Shown: positions 25,201 to 37,249 of the stretch, piece after piece | Layout of the letters: every line of letters begins with the position of its first letter | Numbering within the stretch: the first letter of the stretch is position 1 | Assembly (NCBI GenBank): GCA_028551475.1 | Contig: CM052360.1 | Location: 10,528,501-10,592,500, forward strand | Direction: 5' to 3' | DNA length: 64,000 nucleotides | Source: Casuarina equisetifolia | Lineage: Eukaryota > Streptophyta > Magnoliopsida > Fagales > Casuarinaceae | Notes under the pieces: model-generated | Database searches by the model: none | What the model saw: only the letters and a program-made list of their open reading frames with translations | Told to the model about the DNA's origin: nothing | Program-made: the position numbers and the translations under genes

Positions 25201-26061
25201 ATTGGGTGATGAAACATTAATCACTTACAGTGTAACATCACACACATTGTAGAATCAGAGAATCAGAACCAGAAACTTACAAAGATGCTCGAATTATCTA
25301 TTACATAGAAGTAAAGTTTTGAAATATATGACTACAATAACAAACAAATAGATAAACTACAGTAAATCAGAAAAAGAAAATTTACCAAGTAGTCAGCAAA
25401 CTGGGACAATGTATGAACCCCTTGTACATAATCTGCAGCAGCATCTTCACTTGACTTATTCTTTCCAAGATTGACCCCATGAATTCCAGGTCCAGCTTTG
25501 CCACCTTGTTTGCCTTCATCATTAGATGAAGAAGAACTGCTTGAAGTTTCATCCAACTTCCTCTTACCATGCTGGGCACCCAACCTCTTTGCAACAGCAA
25601 CAATTCCTTCGCTGTTGAAACCACACCGATTGATGATAGCACTGGCCACAATTCAAGCAGTTGAAAGCACTTCAATCAGAGAAGAATGATACATACGTTA
25701 CACTATCAGAAATCAAAACTTTCACAATTCCAGATTCTTTACCAACTATCCAAAGTGCACAAAATTTGGAGTCATTAAGAGTCATAAAAAAATGAAAGGA
25801 TCAACCCAAATACTGATACTTCCTGTAAAACAAAATATGAAATCAGAATTTGAATAAACAAGATATTATATACTCATACCCTTCCTGACGCAGTCTAAAG
25901 ATGCGAGGCTTTGGATTTCCCTCCTGTGGAACAGGGGTAACAGAGCCAACCTCTACAAAGCCAAAACCTAAAGCAAGTAACCCATCAATACCCTCAGCAT
26001 TCTTATCAAAGCCAGCAGCTAGGCCGACGGGGTTGGAGAGGTTCCTTCCCCAAACTTCCAT
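22255..26061 (-). pseudogene. Dihydroorotate dehydrogenase (quinone), 5'-truncated
   Basis: Class 2 DHODH oxidises dihydroorotate to orotate in pyrimidine synthesis and is normally anchored in the mitochondrial inner membrane. Nine coding segments keep good frames: 26061-25880, 25641-25386, 25224-25144, 25049-24942, 24864-24835, 23943-23806, 23028-22991, 22880-22781, 22329-22255. Visible motifs are [38 protein letters not shown] (catalytic serine region), [25 protein letters not shown] and the FMN-site region [13 protein letters not shown]. About 125 N-terminal residues (targeting peptide, membrane helix, quinone-tunnel helices) are missing. The homology starts at EVWGR, at the junction with the F-box-derived segment. 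The acceptor before NVSSPNT reads AA|GTG instead of AG|GTG, so splicing would shift the frame or skip the exon. It may still be transcribed, but a normal enzyme is unlikely. Confidence 0.88.
24079..24382. repeat. 152-bp tandem duplication in a DHODH intron
   Basis: Two adjacent units with period 152 bp start with GAACATTATATTATATTAT at 24079 and 24231. Identity is high with a few substitutions. They lie in the intron between the coding segments at 24835 and 23943. Confidence 0.92.
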
Positions 26062-26081
26062 AATTCATATCCATAATTTTT

Positions 26082-27608
26082 CTTGTTAGTATGTTGATGG
26101 ACTACTCATGACACTCATATCTCTCATATGCTTTGGTAAAGTTGGATATCCATGTCAGTACTAAATTAACAATATGACTTCAATATTATACATACAATGT
26201 CAAAGGGATGCAAAAGCTTAAGGCACCACCCTTGATTTTACAGCACATGTTGCTCTTGAAAAGTTGCACATGTTACTCTTTTTCTCCTTGGGTGTTAAAT
26301 CAGTCTCTCTTAATATCATTATCAAATACATGCATTGAACTCTCAAGTGGAAATTAAAAGATGTGTGCTCTAGGAAGATCAAGCACTTGAAGCACTCATT
26401 TATTGTGGACTCCCATGGGTTGCATTCATCAGTTGCTCTTATTGTAAGTGCTAGTAGTATTTCTTTTGCAATTTTTTTTTTTTTTTTTTTATGCATGGAG
26501 CCATCTATTTCGATTCTAGAAAATTAAAAGCCACGTTGATAAGGCTATTGGTGGAAGGCATTGCCTCAAATATGTTTGTGTAAACGGCCTTACCTTCATC
26601 ACTAAACAACACCCTCCACCCCCCTCCCCCTCTACCCTTTGTCCATTTTTGTTATTCTGATATGTGTCCTACACATTTATGTTAGAAAGGCTGCTCAAGG
26701 TCAATGGCGGGCCTAATTTTATTACGTCTTTAAAAGAAGCACTATAAAACATATGTCAAGTTTCATGTCGATATGAATTTTAACATCTGTTGTTGGGATT
26801 TGAGAGACCTGAATTTTATCATGGTTGTGATCTTTAGGGTCTTCTGCTAACCTATGCTCCCTAACAATCTCTCCCCTTCTTACTGGGCATCTCTCACCAT
26901 CTTTTTCTTGCTGTGGTTTGTTAATTTTAATATAAAATTCATTACTGGTAAGGTCAATGGTTTCTATTTGAACCAAACCATCTTAATCAAATTCCTTTAT
27001 CTTCTTCCTAATAGAAGCAACCCCCAAACTTTAGCGTAGTCCATCTTTCATTACCTCTATCAAACACTTACATGCTCTAGATTGAGCAAAATGGGGAGAT
27101 CGAATTCCTAAAGCCTACCCAATTTCTTCCACTAATTGCTTGGTTACTTAGATTGTGTTGCTAATAATATACTTGATCATCCTTCATCTAGAAAAAGCCA
27201 TTTACTTATTTTGAGCTGTTTTGTTTATTGCAAGAGGGTTTTCCATCACATTTCAATTGGAGTACACCTACTTGCTTAGTAAGTGGACTCTGAAATGTCC
27301 AAACAGAGGCTATCATGCCTAATAATGTGTTAAAGCTAAGCATCAGCCATGTCAAACCTGCAAGATTCACATATGCTACTCTAATTTGATAAATTGCCTC
27401 TGGCTACGACAACAAAAAGGAATAGAAGAAGAAAGTGACAGATGCATAGGTACAAAAAGTTCATTACATGCATTATATTGTTCGTATTCTTTCGAATCCT
27501 ACTTTAATTGGAGAATGTGCCCTATAACAAAATCAAAGATTCAATGCTACTTTTAACTACAATTTACTTCTTCCAAGTACAATTTAATTCCTCTTTTTGC
27601 TCTAGGCT
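26082..27608. repeat. 3' flank of the intact F-box gene, parent-like copy of the duplicated segment
   Basis: There is no separate gene. This flank is shared with copy B (9004-10630) and, from 26320, with inverted copy A (1575-2922). Its left end abuts the truncated DHODH locus within about 25 bp. A poly-T run lies at 26471-26491. Confidence 0.8.
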
Positions 27609-28739
27609 TTAATGACTATACAACCACTCAAAGGTGTCAGAAAAATGATCACAACCCACCTTCACATCAACAAGTCTATCAACACATAATGTGGCATCAA
27701 AAAAGTCCCCTAGAGTACCATTAAAGTTCTTGATACATTTCTCAATTAAATCATACCACAGAAGTTTTCTCTCATTCAATTGCAGCAAAACTTCTCCACC
27801 AATTTTCGAATAACATAGTGGCTTCAAAGTCCGAAGTAGTTCAAAGTCCTCTTCATCTTCTTTTGAATGAAGCTCAACTAACTTAACCCACGAATCCTGC
27901 ACCCCGTACTGCCTCATCAACCAAATATTGGCCAAAGAAAGGTTAATTATTTCTATATAGCACAAGCATCCTTCTAAACTTCCCAATTCTCTAAACCCAT
28001 CCCCAGCACGAATAGGCCGCACAGTAGCTGGGAGTGGGACTTCTCTACAAGTCTCATATGTAAGATTAAAAGCCATAATAACTGAAGTGATGCCATCCTG
28101 ACTTGCAATCCAATGTAAGTTTCCTTCCACAGGGATCCCATGGAGCTGATGGTCCTGACGTATATGCTTATAACGCAGATTTTCAACAGCTCTCCACCTA
28201 TTGGGTCTCAGACTAAAAACTTGGACCTCAAACGCAAGTCCTCTGCCACTGCGAATATTTGGGAAAATCTTCACTACCTTGTAGTCCTTGTTTACTGGTT
28301 TGTAGCCAAACCCCAAAGCCAACACGTCAATTAGGGAATCACGGTCTGTCTTGGGCAATTCAGTGTGCCTTCTGATTGACGGGTTCCACACAAAAATAGT
28401 AGGCTGTACAAGGTTCTCTCTCTTATCCTTGAAGTAGTAAGCAATGCAGAGTAAGCCGTCAATGGAGCCCACGACGTCAAAATAAGCTTTTTTGTGCGCC
28501 AAAGGATGATCCAGCTCAACAGCATCACTTATGGGGTCTAAATTCACATGATAGAGCTCACGGTCATCAGTTTTATAAAGGAGGTAGAAGTGAGATCTCA
28601 TCCTTATAGAGTTCTGGAGGGGATTGCAAATGAACTCTTGACCGTTAATCATAGAGCAAATCCGCTGGGACATACTCCGGAACCTAAGCAGCGACTTGGT
28701 TGGAAGGAAGCAGAACAGCTCTCTTAACACATCATCCAT
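27609..28739 (-). CDS. F-box protein with F-box-associated domain
   Basis: A single uninterrupted coding exon of 376 residues. The F-box motif is at the very N-terminus (residues about 3-40: LRELFCFLPTKSLLRFRSMS), where F-box proteins bind SKP1 in an SCF ubiquitin ligase. The rest has the pattern of the plant F-box-associated (FBA/kelch-like) domain: GSIDGLLCI near 90, FVWNPSIRRHTELP near 120, ALGFGYKPVNKDYKVVKI near 145, and then WRAVENL and HGIPVEGNLHWIA. It is the only intact member of a family whose broken copies lie at 1.3 kb and 10.6 kb. A pyrimidine-rich acceptor (TTTTTGTAG at about 28764, gene strand) lies shortly before the ATG and predicts a 5' UTR intron. The target substrate cannot be told from sequence. 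Confidence 0.9.
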   Translation of the reverse strand: MDDVLRELFCFLPTKSLLRFRSMSQRICSMINGQEFICNPLQNSIRMRSHFYLLYKTDDRELYHVNLDPISDAVELDHPLAHKKAYFDVVGSIDGLLCIAYYFKDKRENLVQPTIFVWNPSIRRHTELPKTDRDSLIDVLALGFGYKPVNKDYKVVKIFPNIRSGRGLAFEVQVFSLRPNRWRAVENLRYKHIRQDHQLHGIPVEGNLHWIASQDGITSVIMAFNLTYETCREVPLPATVRPIRAGDGFRELGSLEGCLCYIEIINLSLANIWLMRQYGVQDSWVKLVELHSKEDEEDFELLRTLKPLCYSKIGGEVLLQLNERKLLWYDLIEKCIKNFNGTLGDFFDATLCVDRLVDVKVGCDHFSDTFEWLYSH

Positions 28740-28771
28740 CCTCTCTTTTGCTTTTGATTTGATCTACAAAA

Positions 28772-28800
28772 AGAAAAGAAAAGAAAAGAAAAGAAAAAAA
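28772..28800. repeat. (AAAAG)n run upstream of the F-box start
   Basis: About five AAAAG units. On the gene strand this is (CTTTT)n and forms the polypyrimidine tract of the likely 5' UTR acceptor. Confidence 0.8.
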
Positions 28801-31800
28801 GTGAGAAGGAATGGTTTTCGTCTATTTATGATATAGTTTGTTCCGAACAACAAGTGATGAAGTTCCTACAACAAAAATATTAGACAAAAGAGACAAAAAT
28901 ATCAACAGTAAGAAAAATGATAGACAGCTTGATATTGCATCTAATTATTCATTTCAATCTTCTTCCACAGCCAACTCAACTCTTTCCTTTTGACGCATCC
29001 CGTAATGCCTCCCTTTGTGTCTGTTTTTGTGCATTAAGTCCAAGTGGAAAGCCCGCTGGTGAAGTCTAGATTTCGGATTACAAAAGGTATGGACAAAGTT
29101 ATAGACTGTCATTATTTCAACTGGGTTCCAGCCTCTTCACCTGATTTTCATTTTCAATCCTGAAAATCTTACGATGGGCCTTTTCCATCTGCCTTCTACC
29201 TCAAATTGGAACACTGATAGTGGCTGTTTTAGTCAACTAATTGAAACCACAAAGCAAAGCAACTTAAAGAAGAAGAAGATGGAGAAACATGCAACTTCAT
29301 AAATGCATGTGCTATGTTGCAACACCAGTCCACATCTAAACATGACAGTGTAAGACAATTGAACACCAGACAGCGCAACTTGCACTTAAACAAGGACGCT
29401 TTTTAATTATCACAAAATTATTATCCATATTACAATTCCCAACAAATCACACACAAGAAATTTTAAAAACCAAGAGAGTAAAAGAACATTGACGGAGAGC
29501 TGCATTTTACAAAAATAAGTAAAAGGGAGCACTGGACATTGTACAGAACCTTAAACATGGAATAGATTCACTGTAATCCCAAACAACCATCCACAATAAA
29601 GGAGGAGATAAAGTGACCGCCGAGCAGCACCTCAGATCACCTACCGCCTGATTGAAAAACAGCTCTATGGATTCAATCAAGGTTATAATTTGTCCATTTT
29701 CGCAAATCAGTTGGCAGATAATTCACATGAGCTCTCTCAAATTTATAGGAAGTGAGTGATCTTAAAAGATATAGCTACACAAAAAGATCATCTTCAAAAC
29801 TAAGTGGGACTTTGATGTAGTAGTTATCTAATTGTAGAAGATCCTAGTACCATCAGATGATAGTAAAAATGTTTCCATGGTTTTTCCAAGAAAACTTTGT
29901 AGCAATAGAGAGAAAAAACACACAAGAAGATCAATATTTTAAGAAGTTCTCTTGGATAACCGCAGTAGGTGCTCTTAAGTGTTCAGATATAATTTGAACA
30001 GTCTATGAATCTCATGCGCATGATAGTAATAAGCTACTTTCTTGATATCCATGTGCAAGAAATATGGTAGAATAAACCAGAAAATTGTAATGCAGAGCAA
30101 AAAGAATACCAGAGTACCTCTCTCAACACAAAGAACCTCATTAACAAAGAGACCAAATGCTTCACCTTCTGGATTTTCAAACGGATCTAAACCTTCCCCA
30201 CAAATACAGCCTCGATGATACATGCATACTTCATAGTCATTTTATGAATGTGCCATTATAGCAAAATATATTCAAAATGCATTACTCAATACTGAAAAAC
30301 AAGAGATACATTATCAAGAGAAAAGAATAGTAAGAGCAGTTATTGTCATTTTTAGAAACCTTGCAATCTCATTAGAATGCTACATGGATGAACCAACAAG
30401 TGACTATTCCAAATCAGTAAATAGAGTTGGAATTAAAAAACAAAACAAAACAAAACAAAATAAAACAAAAACTTTAAAAACAGCAATAACCAAACCCCTG
30501 CGACAAAATTCTAGAGCCTAAGGGACATGTTTAACTCCCAACGATCTCTGATCGGCTTTGGTTAGACAATATCCGCACACATTGTCATCTCCCAGCAGTC
30601 ACTACATAATAATCATTAGCCACAAAGTGTAGAAGTCAAAAAAACAAGTCGACTTTTCTTATGCCTTAGACTACGAACAAAGAGCAATTACATTAGATGA
30701 CGAATTTTAAACCATGATACCAAAATATGCTGGAAAATTAGCCAGGAAGAAAGGGCAGGCGATAAAATTCAAAACTCCATTATAAACGACAATTGAGATC
30801 AGTGAGACTATCAATTAACCAGTAGACTGCTTCTACGTATACAACGAAAGAACGTGTCTTCTTTATATTACAATTCAACATTTCATATCAAACTACACCT
30901 TCTTTTTTCTTTTTTCCCGCACGTCCAAGTGTTTGACAAAAGAAAAACATAGAGTATCCTTTCGTAAACAGTCGTACCTCATATGCCTGAATTACACGCC
31001 GAGTCTTTGTGTCAGAATCAGCCCCTCTCTGTTCACGTCGGGGTGGAATCGCTCAAACTTTGCCAAAAAGTAAAATTATCGGGGAAAAAGAAAATAGTTC
31101 TGTATATAGAAATACCAAAGTTGATAATCGATATCATTCAAACCCACAAATGTATGTTTCAATTGCTAACTATAAGCATCAAGAACGTGCTATTTTTTCT
31201 CTGCCCAGGGATCTCATAGAAGGAAAAACAAAAAAAAAAACAATAAACAAGAAACCCACACGCACACAAAAATCAAATTTGCCATCTTCTGACCCACAAT
31301 AAGATGAAAATTACGCCACCAAATTGAACCCAATTGACCTAGCCATTCTTTCCATCTCCCAAGAAAACAAAAACCCTTTACTCGACAACCCATTATCCTT
31401 CATTTTCCTTTTCTTTTCCTAAATTTTCTTGGCAAACTAAACAGACATTAACCAAAACAAAAAACAAGAAAAAAAAAAAAGAAGCATCACTTATCCAACG
31501 CTATAAAAGAAGTTGCGTTGGATCTGAAAGCGGCCTTGAGCTCACCAGTTCTTTCTCTGCAATTCGCGGTTCTAAAATGCGATTCTGGCAGCAGAAGGAA
31601 GACGCCCCTTGGGTTTTAGAGTGCAATCGCAGCAGCGCTTTTGTCACTTTTCTTGTTGTTGGGTTTCTGTGTTTGTTGGGTTTTGTCAAAGTTGGGTTGC
31701 TGTTGGGCCTTGGCGGGTTTTATGCGAGTGTCCGACCCGCATGTGCGGGCTGTATTTAAATAAGTCCAACCCGGTATCTGTGGGTCGTCTGTCTGTTGGG

Positions 31801-32459
31801 TCATGTCCGACCCGCGTGTTATGCTGTGGAAATGAAGTCGTTTTGGTTGTGCTTTTCAGGGGGCCGAAAACCCCGCATGGAATAGACTTGAATTAGTAAA
31901 GATGTGAAATTGTGTATAAGTAATGAAATATATACAAATTAACAAGTTAGAATGTATTGACTAATAATTTCGATTTCTTCCTTTAAATTTTTATTCTCTT
32001 TCACTTTTTTTATATTGAAGAAAAAAAATTACAAATTAGAAGAAATAAGATTTTTACATATTGTTTAAATATAAAAGATATTCCTCCAACTCAAAAGTTA
32101 GTTTTTGTGTTAGACATTGATTTTTCTAACATAATTTGAAAATATAGGTTTGTAGGCTTCAATTCCTATTCAATTATGAGTCCTTAAGACATTCTTCGTG
32201 CACAAGGAAACATTCACTTGATCTAATTCAAGGTTATGCCTAAAGTATGCTCACTTTATAGGAGAATTTTAAGGCTGAATATCTCACAATGAAAAAAATA
32301 TAGGATCTTTAAATCATATTTAATTGTAAAAAATGTCACTATCAACTCATACAATTTATGAACTTAACCCTAAGGCCATTCACATTCCCACTTTTTATAC
32401 CATTTATGTGAAGGCCTTATATGAGTCATACCTACTAGTGTCTCATTACTAAATAACTC
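28801..32459. other. Upstream region of the F-box gene, no firm gene
   Basis: Most of this is AT-rich and without recognisable coding sequence. Two minus-strand open stretches could be upstream exons of the F-box transcript. One, near 30110-30223, reads YHRGCICGEGLDPFENPEG and ends at a plausible donor. The other, near 31547-31689, ends with AACTG before GTGAGC. Neither matches a family I know. The GC-rich stretch 31700-31870 is rich in GTCCGACCCG-type words. A run of AAAAC units lies at 30439-30473. Confidence 0.4.
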
Positions 32460-33150
32460 TGTTAGAAATACAAACCAAAACAAAACTGCCGAATATCTTG
32501 CCAAAATTAAAAACAGAAACGCAACCGGCGAGAACCATTTCTAAATCAAAAACCGAAAATCAAATTTTGAAAATAAATACGTCAGTGATATCTGAATTCG
32601 AAGAAGAAGAAGAAGCGACAGTTATTAAAGTAGGCGTGTGTACCACACGCGCCATTCAGCCAAGGCAACTCACAGACAAAATAAAGACGCGTGCGTATAA
32701 CTCACGCGCGTCATCTTCTTCCTCACGCCCGTGAGAGAACAACGATTCGTCTCCTTCGTTTAACAGTTATACAAAACAGTTCAAGGTGAAATAAGAGGTG
32801 TTTTAATCAGAGGAAAATGATCTCTTTATTTCAATAAAAAAATAAAAAGAATCATCAATTCTATTGATGAAATTTTCCGCTCAAAATCTAAAAGGTCTTA
32901 GGGTTTTTCATAGTTTTTGGTTTTTCATAATCAATTGTATTGATCATCATCATTAAGAGATAATTTACGTTTGTTTTTCCAACCACTATAAAAAGGTAGT
33001 TGGTGTGTACTCAATGATTCACTCAAGCAATACAAAATTACTACTTTCATATTGTTCTTCATATTATTCTTCATATTGTTCTTCATATTGTTCTTCATAT
33101 TTTTATAATAATTTCTACAATATATTGTAGAAATTGTTATTTTTAACTTG
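32460..33150 (+). mobile_element. Probable 5' LTR of a copia element
   Basis: The stretch begins with TGTTAGAAATA (32460) and ends shortly before TTGGTATCAG (about 33148), a partial initiator-Met primer-binding site. The gag ATG follows at 33229. It holds GC-rich words around 32620-32740 (ACACGCGCC, CTCACGCGCGTC) and four 12-bp units (CATATTGTTCTT type) at 33047-33102. The exact right LTR border is uncertain and no partner LTR is visible, so it cannot be checked by comparison. Confidence 0.55.
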
Positions 33151-33228
33151 GTATCAGTTTAGCCTTTTTGGCGAAAGCTTTTCTTAAAAAAAAAATATTT
33201 TTTCTTTCTTTTCTCGATCCTTTTGTAG

Positions 33229-34970
33229 ATGGCTTCCACTGTTATCCACATTCATGTTGCTACTCATGCTCTTCCGCTACCCAATCTCGGTCCTCTTCTT
33301 GCCATTGGTGTGCAACTCAAAGGTCCTAATTTTCTTATTTGGAAAGCTCGAATTGAGCCTTTCCTTCAAGCAAATGGGTTACTTGGTGTTGTTAATGGCT
33401 CATTTCCTTGTCCTGACGAGTTTCTTACCAAAACTGATGAACAAGGCAACATCACTCATGACTCCATCCCGCTTACCAAGATTGGATAATCCGGGATCAT
33501 ACTGCTCGTGGCTGGATTTTTTGCACTTGTAGTGACACTATTGTGACCACTGCTAGACAATGCAAAACCTCTGCTGAGATATGACAAGCCTTATCCTCTG
33601 AATTTATGGCTCATAGTTCTGCGCGAGTTTCTGCTCTTCGCCTACGCCTTCAAACAGTAACCAAAGGGCATCGAACGGTAACTGAATTTCTTCAAGAAGT
33701 TGATGGTATTGTTGATCAACTTTCACTTGTAGGTGAAGTTATTTCCGAAAATGAGTACTTAACTCATGTTTTCCGAGGTCTTAGCACACCTTATGCCCCT
33801 CTTGCCACTACTGTTGCTGTTCATACTCGCACTTCATCTCTTCCTCGCAAAGATCTTCGTGGGTTACTTCTTACCCAGGAAGCTCACATTGAAATGGCTA
33901 CCCAAGGCTCACCAACTGCAGTTGCCTTTGCCACTAGTCCTGCTCCCTTTCCAGCTACTCAAAATTTTTTCCCCATCTTCAGTCACTCCAGCAAGTTGAT
34001 CCACTCATATCACCACTCCAAGACATACCTCCGTTCCTCGTTATAGTAGCAAACCTTGGCGCAATGTTCTTTGTCAAATCTGTCGCAAACCAGGACATCT
34101 TGCACGTCAATGTCGTTATAGGTATGTTCCCTCAATTCTGGGCCTACTAATAACTTTCAAGGCCACCAGAATATTCAGGCAAATACTGTTAAAAAGGCTC
34201 CACACCAACCACATCAAGCCTCTCATGAAACTGATTGGTTCCTTGATTCTGGTGCTACACATCATATCTCGCCAGATGCTTATGATATTACGCAACTACT
34301 CAATTATGATGGGAATCAAGCTGTTACTTTAGGGGATGGCATGGCACTTCCAATAACCCATAAAGGTACTTTATTAACCCCTACTCATATCAATGTTTCT
34401 GATGTGCTTATTGTGCCTAATATAACAAAACGATTGTTATCTGTTTCAAAGTTTATCAAAGATAACAATTGCGTTTTCTCATTTTTTCCCGATTTCTGTC
34501 ATGTACAAAGTCTAAAAACGGGACAAATCCTACTCCAAGGACCAGCTGAACATGGCCTTTATCGCATCAACTTGAGTACTCTTCAGCAATTGCCAAAGTC
34601 TTTTCATATTTCTACAATAAATGTAATGGTCTGGCATTATAGATTAGGCCATCTTAATTATGCAAATGTAATAAGATTGCTGAAACTTTTGAATATTCAA
34701 TTTACTGGACATCTTTCATTGTCTTGTACTGCTTGTCGCATCAGTAAAAGTCGACGACAATCACATTTATCTACCCATAATATTTCCAAAGCTCATTTGG
34801 ACTTAGTCCATTTTGATATATGGGGCCCTGCACCAATTACATCATCACAAGGGAATAGATATTATATTTGTTTTATTGATGACTATTCCAAATTTACATG
34901 GCTCTATTCCATGAAAACAAGAGAAGAATTTCTTCAGATCTTTACAAATTTTCAAACAAATTTTTACTAG
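33229..34970 (+). mobile_element. Copia gag-protease-integrase segment, truncated
   Basis: The ATG at 33229 opens gag (LKGPNFLIWKARIEPFLQANG). A second frame from 33606 continues the UBN2-type gag (TVTEFLQEVDGIVDQL). A CCHC zinc knuckle follows near 34077-34115 (CRKPGHLARQC). The aspartic protease motif WFLDSGATHHIS is near 34240. An open frame at 34341-34970 encodes the rest of the protease, the GAG-pre-integrase domain (VWHYRLGHLNYANV) and the start of the integrase core (LVHFDIWGPAP, YYICFIDDYSKFTW). The element stops inside integrase at 34970, exactly where a direct repeat begins. Reverse transcriptase, RNase H and the 3' LTR are absent, and a few frame breaks lie in gag. Confidence 0.9.
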
Positions 34971-35252
34971 GACATGCCTTTGAACTAGTAGGCCTTGCAA
35001 CAAATTCAATTGTTTTGAATATTCAAAACCTAATCTTATTAAGATAGGTATTTGGACTATTTAAGATATATTAGGGCAAGAATAGGGGTTACTAAATTTT
35101 GAAATTAAAACACAAGTATTAGCCTCCACTAAAGAGAAAACTCAAGGTTTTGATCTTATGAACTTTTGCTTTGATTTTTTATTATTATAAAAAAATTTAT
35201 TATGAATTAGCTTTTAACCTCATTTTTTGTTTGCCATTAGGTGCTAACTTCA
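34968..35252. repeat. Direct repeat, left copy
   Basis: Starts TAGGACATGCCTTTGAAC and ends GCCATTAGGTGCTAACTTC. It is repeated at 35813-36097 with an offset of 845 bp, with few differences. It begins where the copia frame is cut off. Confidence 0.88.
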
Positions 35253-35812
35253 GGTCGGTTCTCGACCCAACTTAGCGGACTTAGGTTTGTACTTGGCCCA
35301 AGATCCTAGCCCACTTCCTAAAGGCCATCTCCAATGGGATTGGGCCGTACCATGGGCTTGCCTAAGGCCCAACTCTTCGGCCTGTGCAATATGGGTTGAA
35401 CTTGGGCCACAACCCAAATCTTACGGCCTATTCAACACCTGACCCAATTCAGATCAACAACCCGAGCCCATACTGGATCATCCTAACCTATTGATTTGGA
35501 CTCGACCCAGTTGACCATACCCGGATCCATGGGCCTTCTTTGACTTGTAGCTTGCCCGTGCATGTAATGCACGCGCCTTATTCGATCATGTGATCCATTG
35601 CTCTGCGCATGTTGGTCACACGCCAAATCTATTTCACATTAGATCATCCGCACACTCGATCCCGTCCGTTCCAGACCCGGATCCACATTATGTATCTAGT
35701 ATGTGTATCTAGTATCAAAATCCTAACTGTCAATAGTCCTACTTGCTATTCATTGAGCTAACAGGTCTTGTAACAAATTTAATTGTTTTGTGTATTTAAA
35801 ACATAGTCCTAT
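35253..35812. other. Spacer between direct repeats
   Basis: A noncoding, GC-richer stretch with many GGCCCAA, CGGCCT and ACCCGA words. Towards its right end (about 35754-35812) is a partial third copy of the repeat's first about 60 bp (GTCTTGTAACAAATTTAATTG and following). Confidence 0.6.
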
Positions 35813-36097
35813 TAGGACAGGCCTTTGAACTAGTAGGCCTTGTAACAAATTCAATTATTTTGGATATTCAAAACCTAATCTTATTAAGATAGGTATTCGA
35901 ACTATTTAAGATAGGTTAAGGCAAGAGTAGAGGTTACTAAATTTTGAAATGAAAACTTATATATTAGCCTCCACTGAAGAGAAAACTCAAGGTTTTAATC
36001 TTATGAACTTTTGATTTGATTTTTTATTATTATAAAGAAATTCATTATGAATTAGCTTGTCACCTCATTTTTTGTTTGCCATTAGGTGCTAATTTCG
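35813..36097. repeat. Direct repeat, right copy
   Basis: Same sequence as 34968-35252 with scattered differences. It ends a few bases before the start codon position of a broken seryl-tRNA synthetase copy. The two repeats plus spacer (1.13 kb) have the layout of a terminal-repeat retrotransposon in miniature, but no primer-binding site is seen. A partial tandem duplication with an 845-bp period explains it equally well. Confidence 0.8.
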
Positions 36098-36770
36098 ATA
36101 GAGAATGTTGGACATCAACTTGTTCAAAGAAAAGAAGGATGGTAATCCCAAGCTCATCTGCGAATCTCAATAGTGACGTTTTGCCAACGTTGACCTTATG
36201 GATGAGGTCATCAAGACCGACAAAGAATGGCGTTAGTGTAGTCTCTCTCACCCTGTGTCTCTATGAGTTTCTTCGTATGTCAATGCCCTTTTCATCCTAT
36301 TGTGTTTATACTCAGTTCAATTCGAGCTCGAGAAGCTTTACAAGGACCTTAACAAGATCAACAAGTAAATAGCTCAGCTTCGAATTCTTAGTGTTTCTTG
36401 ATTTTCATTGTTCATGCCTTCATATTCATCATTTCCTGGATTATTTTTTAAATTGTTCTTATGTTCATTTGGCATGAAACTGAGCTGTATAACTTATTTT
36501 ACAAAAAACGCTGGTGAAGACATCATTAAGATGATTAAGAACACAGAAGGTAATAAGAAATCAACGGCAGAGAAGGAAGATGAAATTTGGAAAGTTTTGA
36601 TACAATTTATTCTAAATTGTAAATAATTGGACATCTTGTTCATGATTCAGTTCCAATCAGTGATGATGAGGTATATGACTTTGGCATATTCCAAGATTGT
36701 ACACTACATGGGTGATAGAACTATGCAAAACTTATTAAGGACTTTACTTTCCTTAGTCCACTATTATTTT
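36098..36770 (+). pseudogene. Seryl-tRNA synthetase 5' part (broken copy)
   Basis: The ATG at 36105 opens a frame matching exon 1 of the intact gene (MLDINLFKEKKDGNPKLI), but a TAG follows at the equivalent of residue 22. Intron 1, exon 2 (near 36316-36386), intron 2 and exon 3 (near 36513-36670, ending at GTATATGAC) are all recognisable. A diverged piece of exon 4 follows. The exon 3 acceptor AAAAAAG has become AAAAAAC. Retained introns show a DNA-level copy rather than a retrocopy. It is on the opposite strand to the functional gene. Confidence 0.9.
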
Positions 36771-37249
36771 GCCTTTATGTATTTAACATGTTTCATTTTT
36801 GGTAAACTCTTTTTTTTTTCTTTTGTGTGCAATATAAGTCACAATAATACTTATAACTATTAGTTATAATTTATAGCATTAAACATCTTGGGCACAATTC
36901 TCTTAAAAAGATTTTTATTCTTGGCCAGCACAAATGATATCTTGATTTCTTTATAGGTTTTTTGGTCCATTAGCAAAATAGACTACGAGTTAGATTATAA
37001 GTTCATTTACTTTTGCACACGAACTTAAGGAGACCTTATAGGCAATCTAATCATGATAGGTCCTACTTTCTTTTTTTTATTATTGTACATGATTTCTCAT
37101 GTGTTATATGGGTGTTTTTACTTTATTTTAAAGATGAAGTTTTATTCTATTATTCAAGGTCTTTTATTTCCATGAAACAAACATAATTTAGTGCTAACAT
37201 GATATGCATTCACCTAGATAATAACACCAAGTTCTTTTTTGCTATATGT
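36771..37249. other. Intergenic, no gene recognised
   Basis: AT-rich spacer between the synthetase relic and the copia pol relic. No coding signal or repeat unit stands out. Confidence 0.4.

Noticed and set aside
35813..36097. Direct repeats called outright as LTRs
   Set aside because: No TG..CA ends, primer-binding site or target-site duplication could be confirmed. They are kept as direct repeats only.
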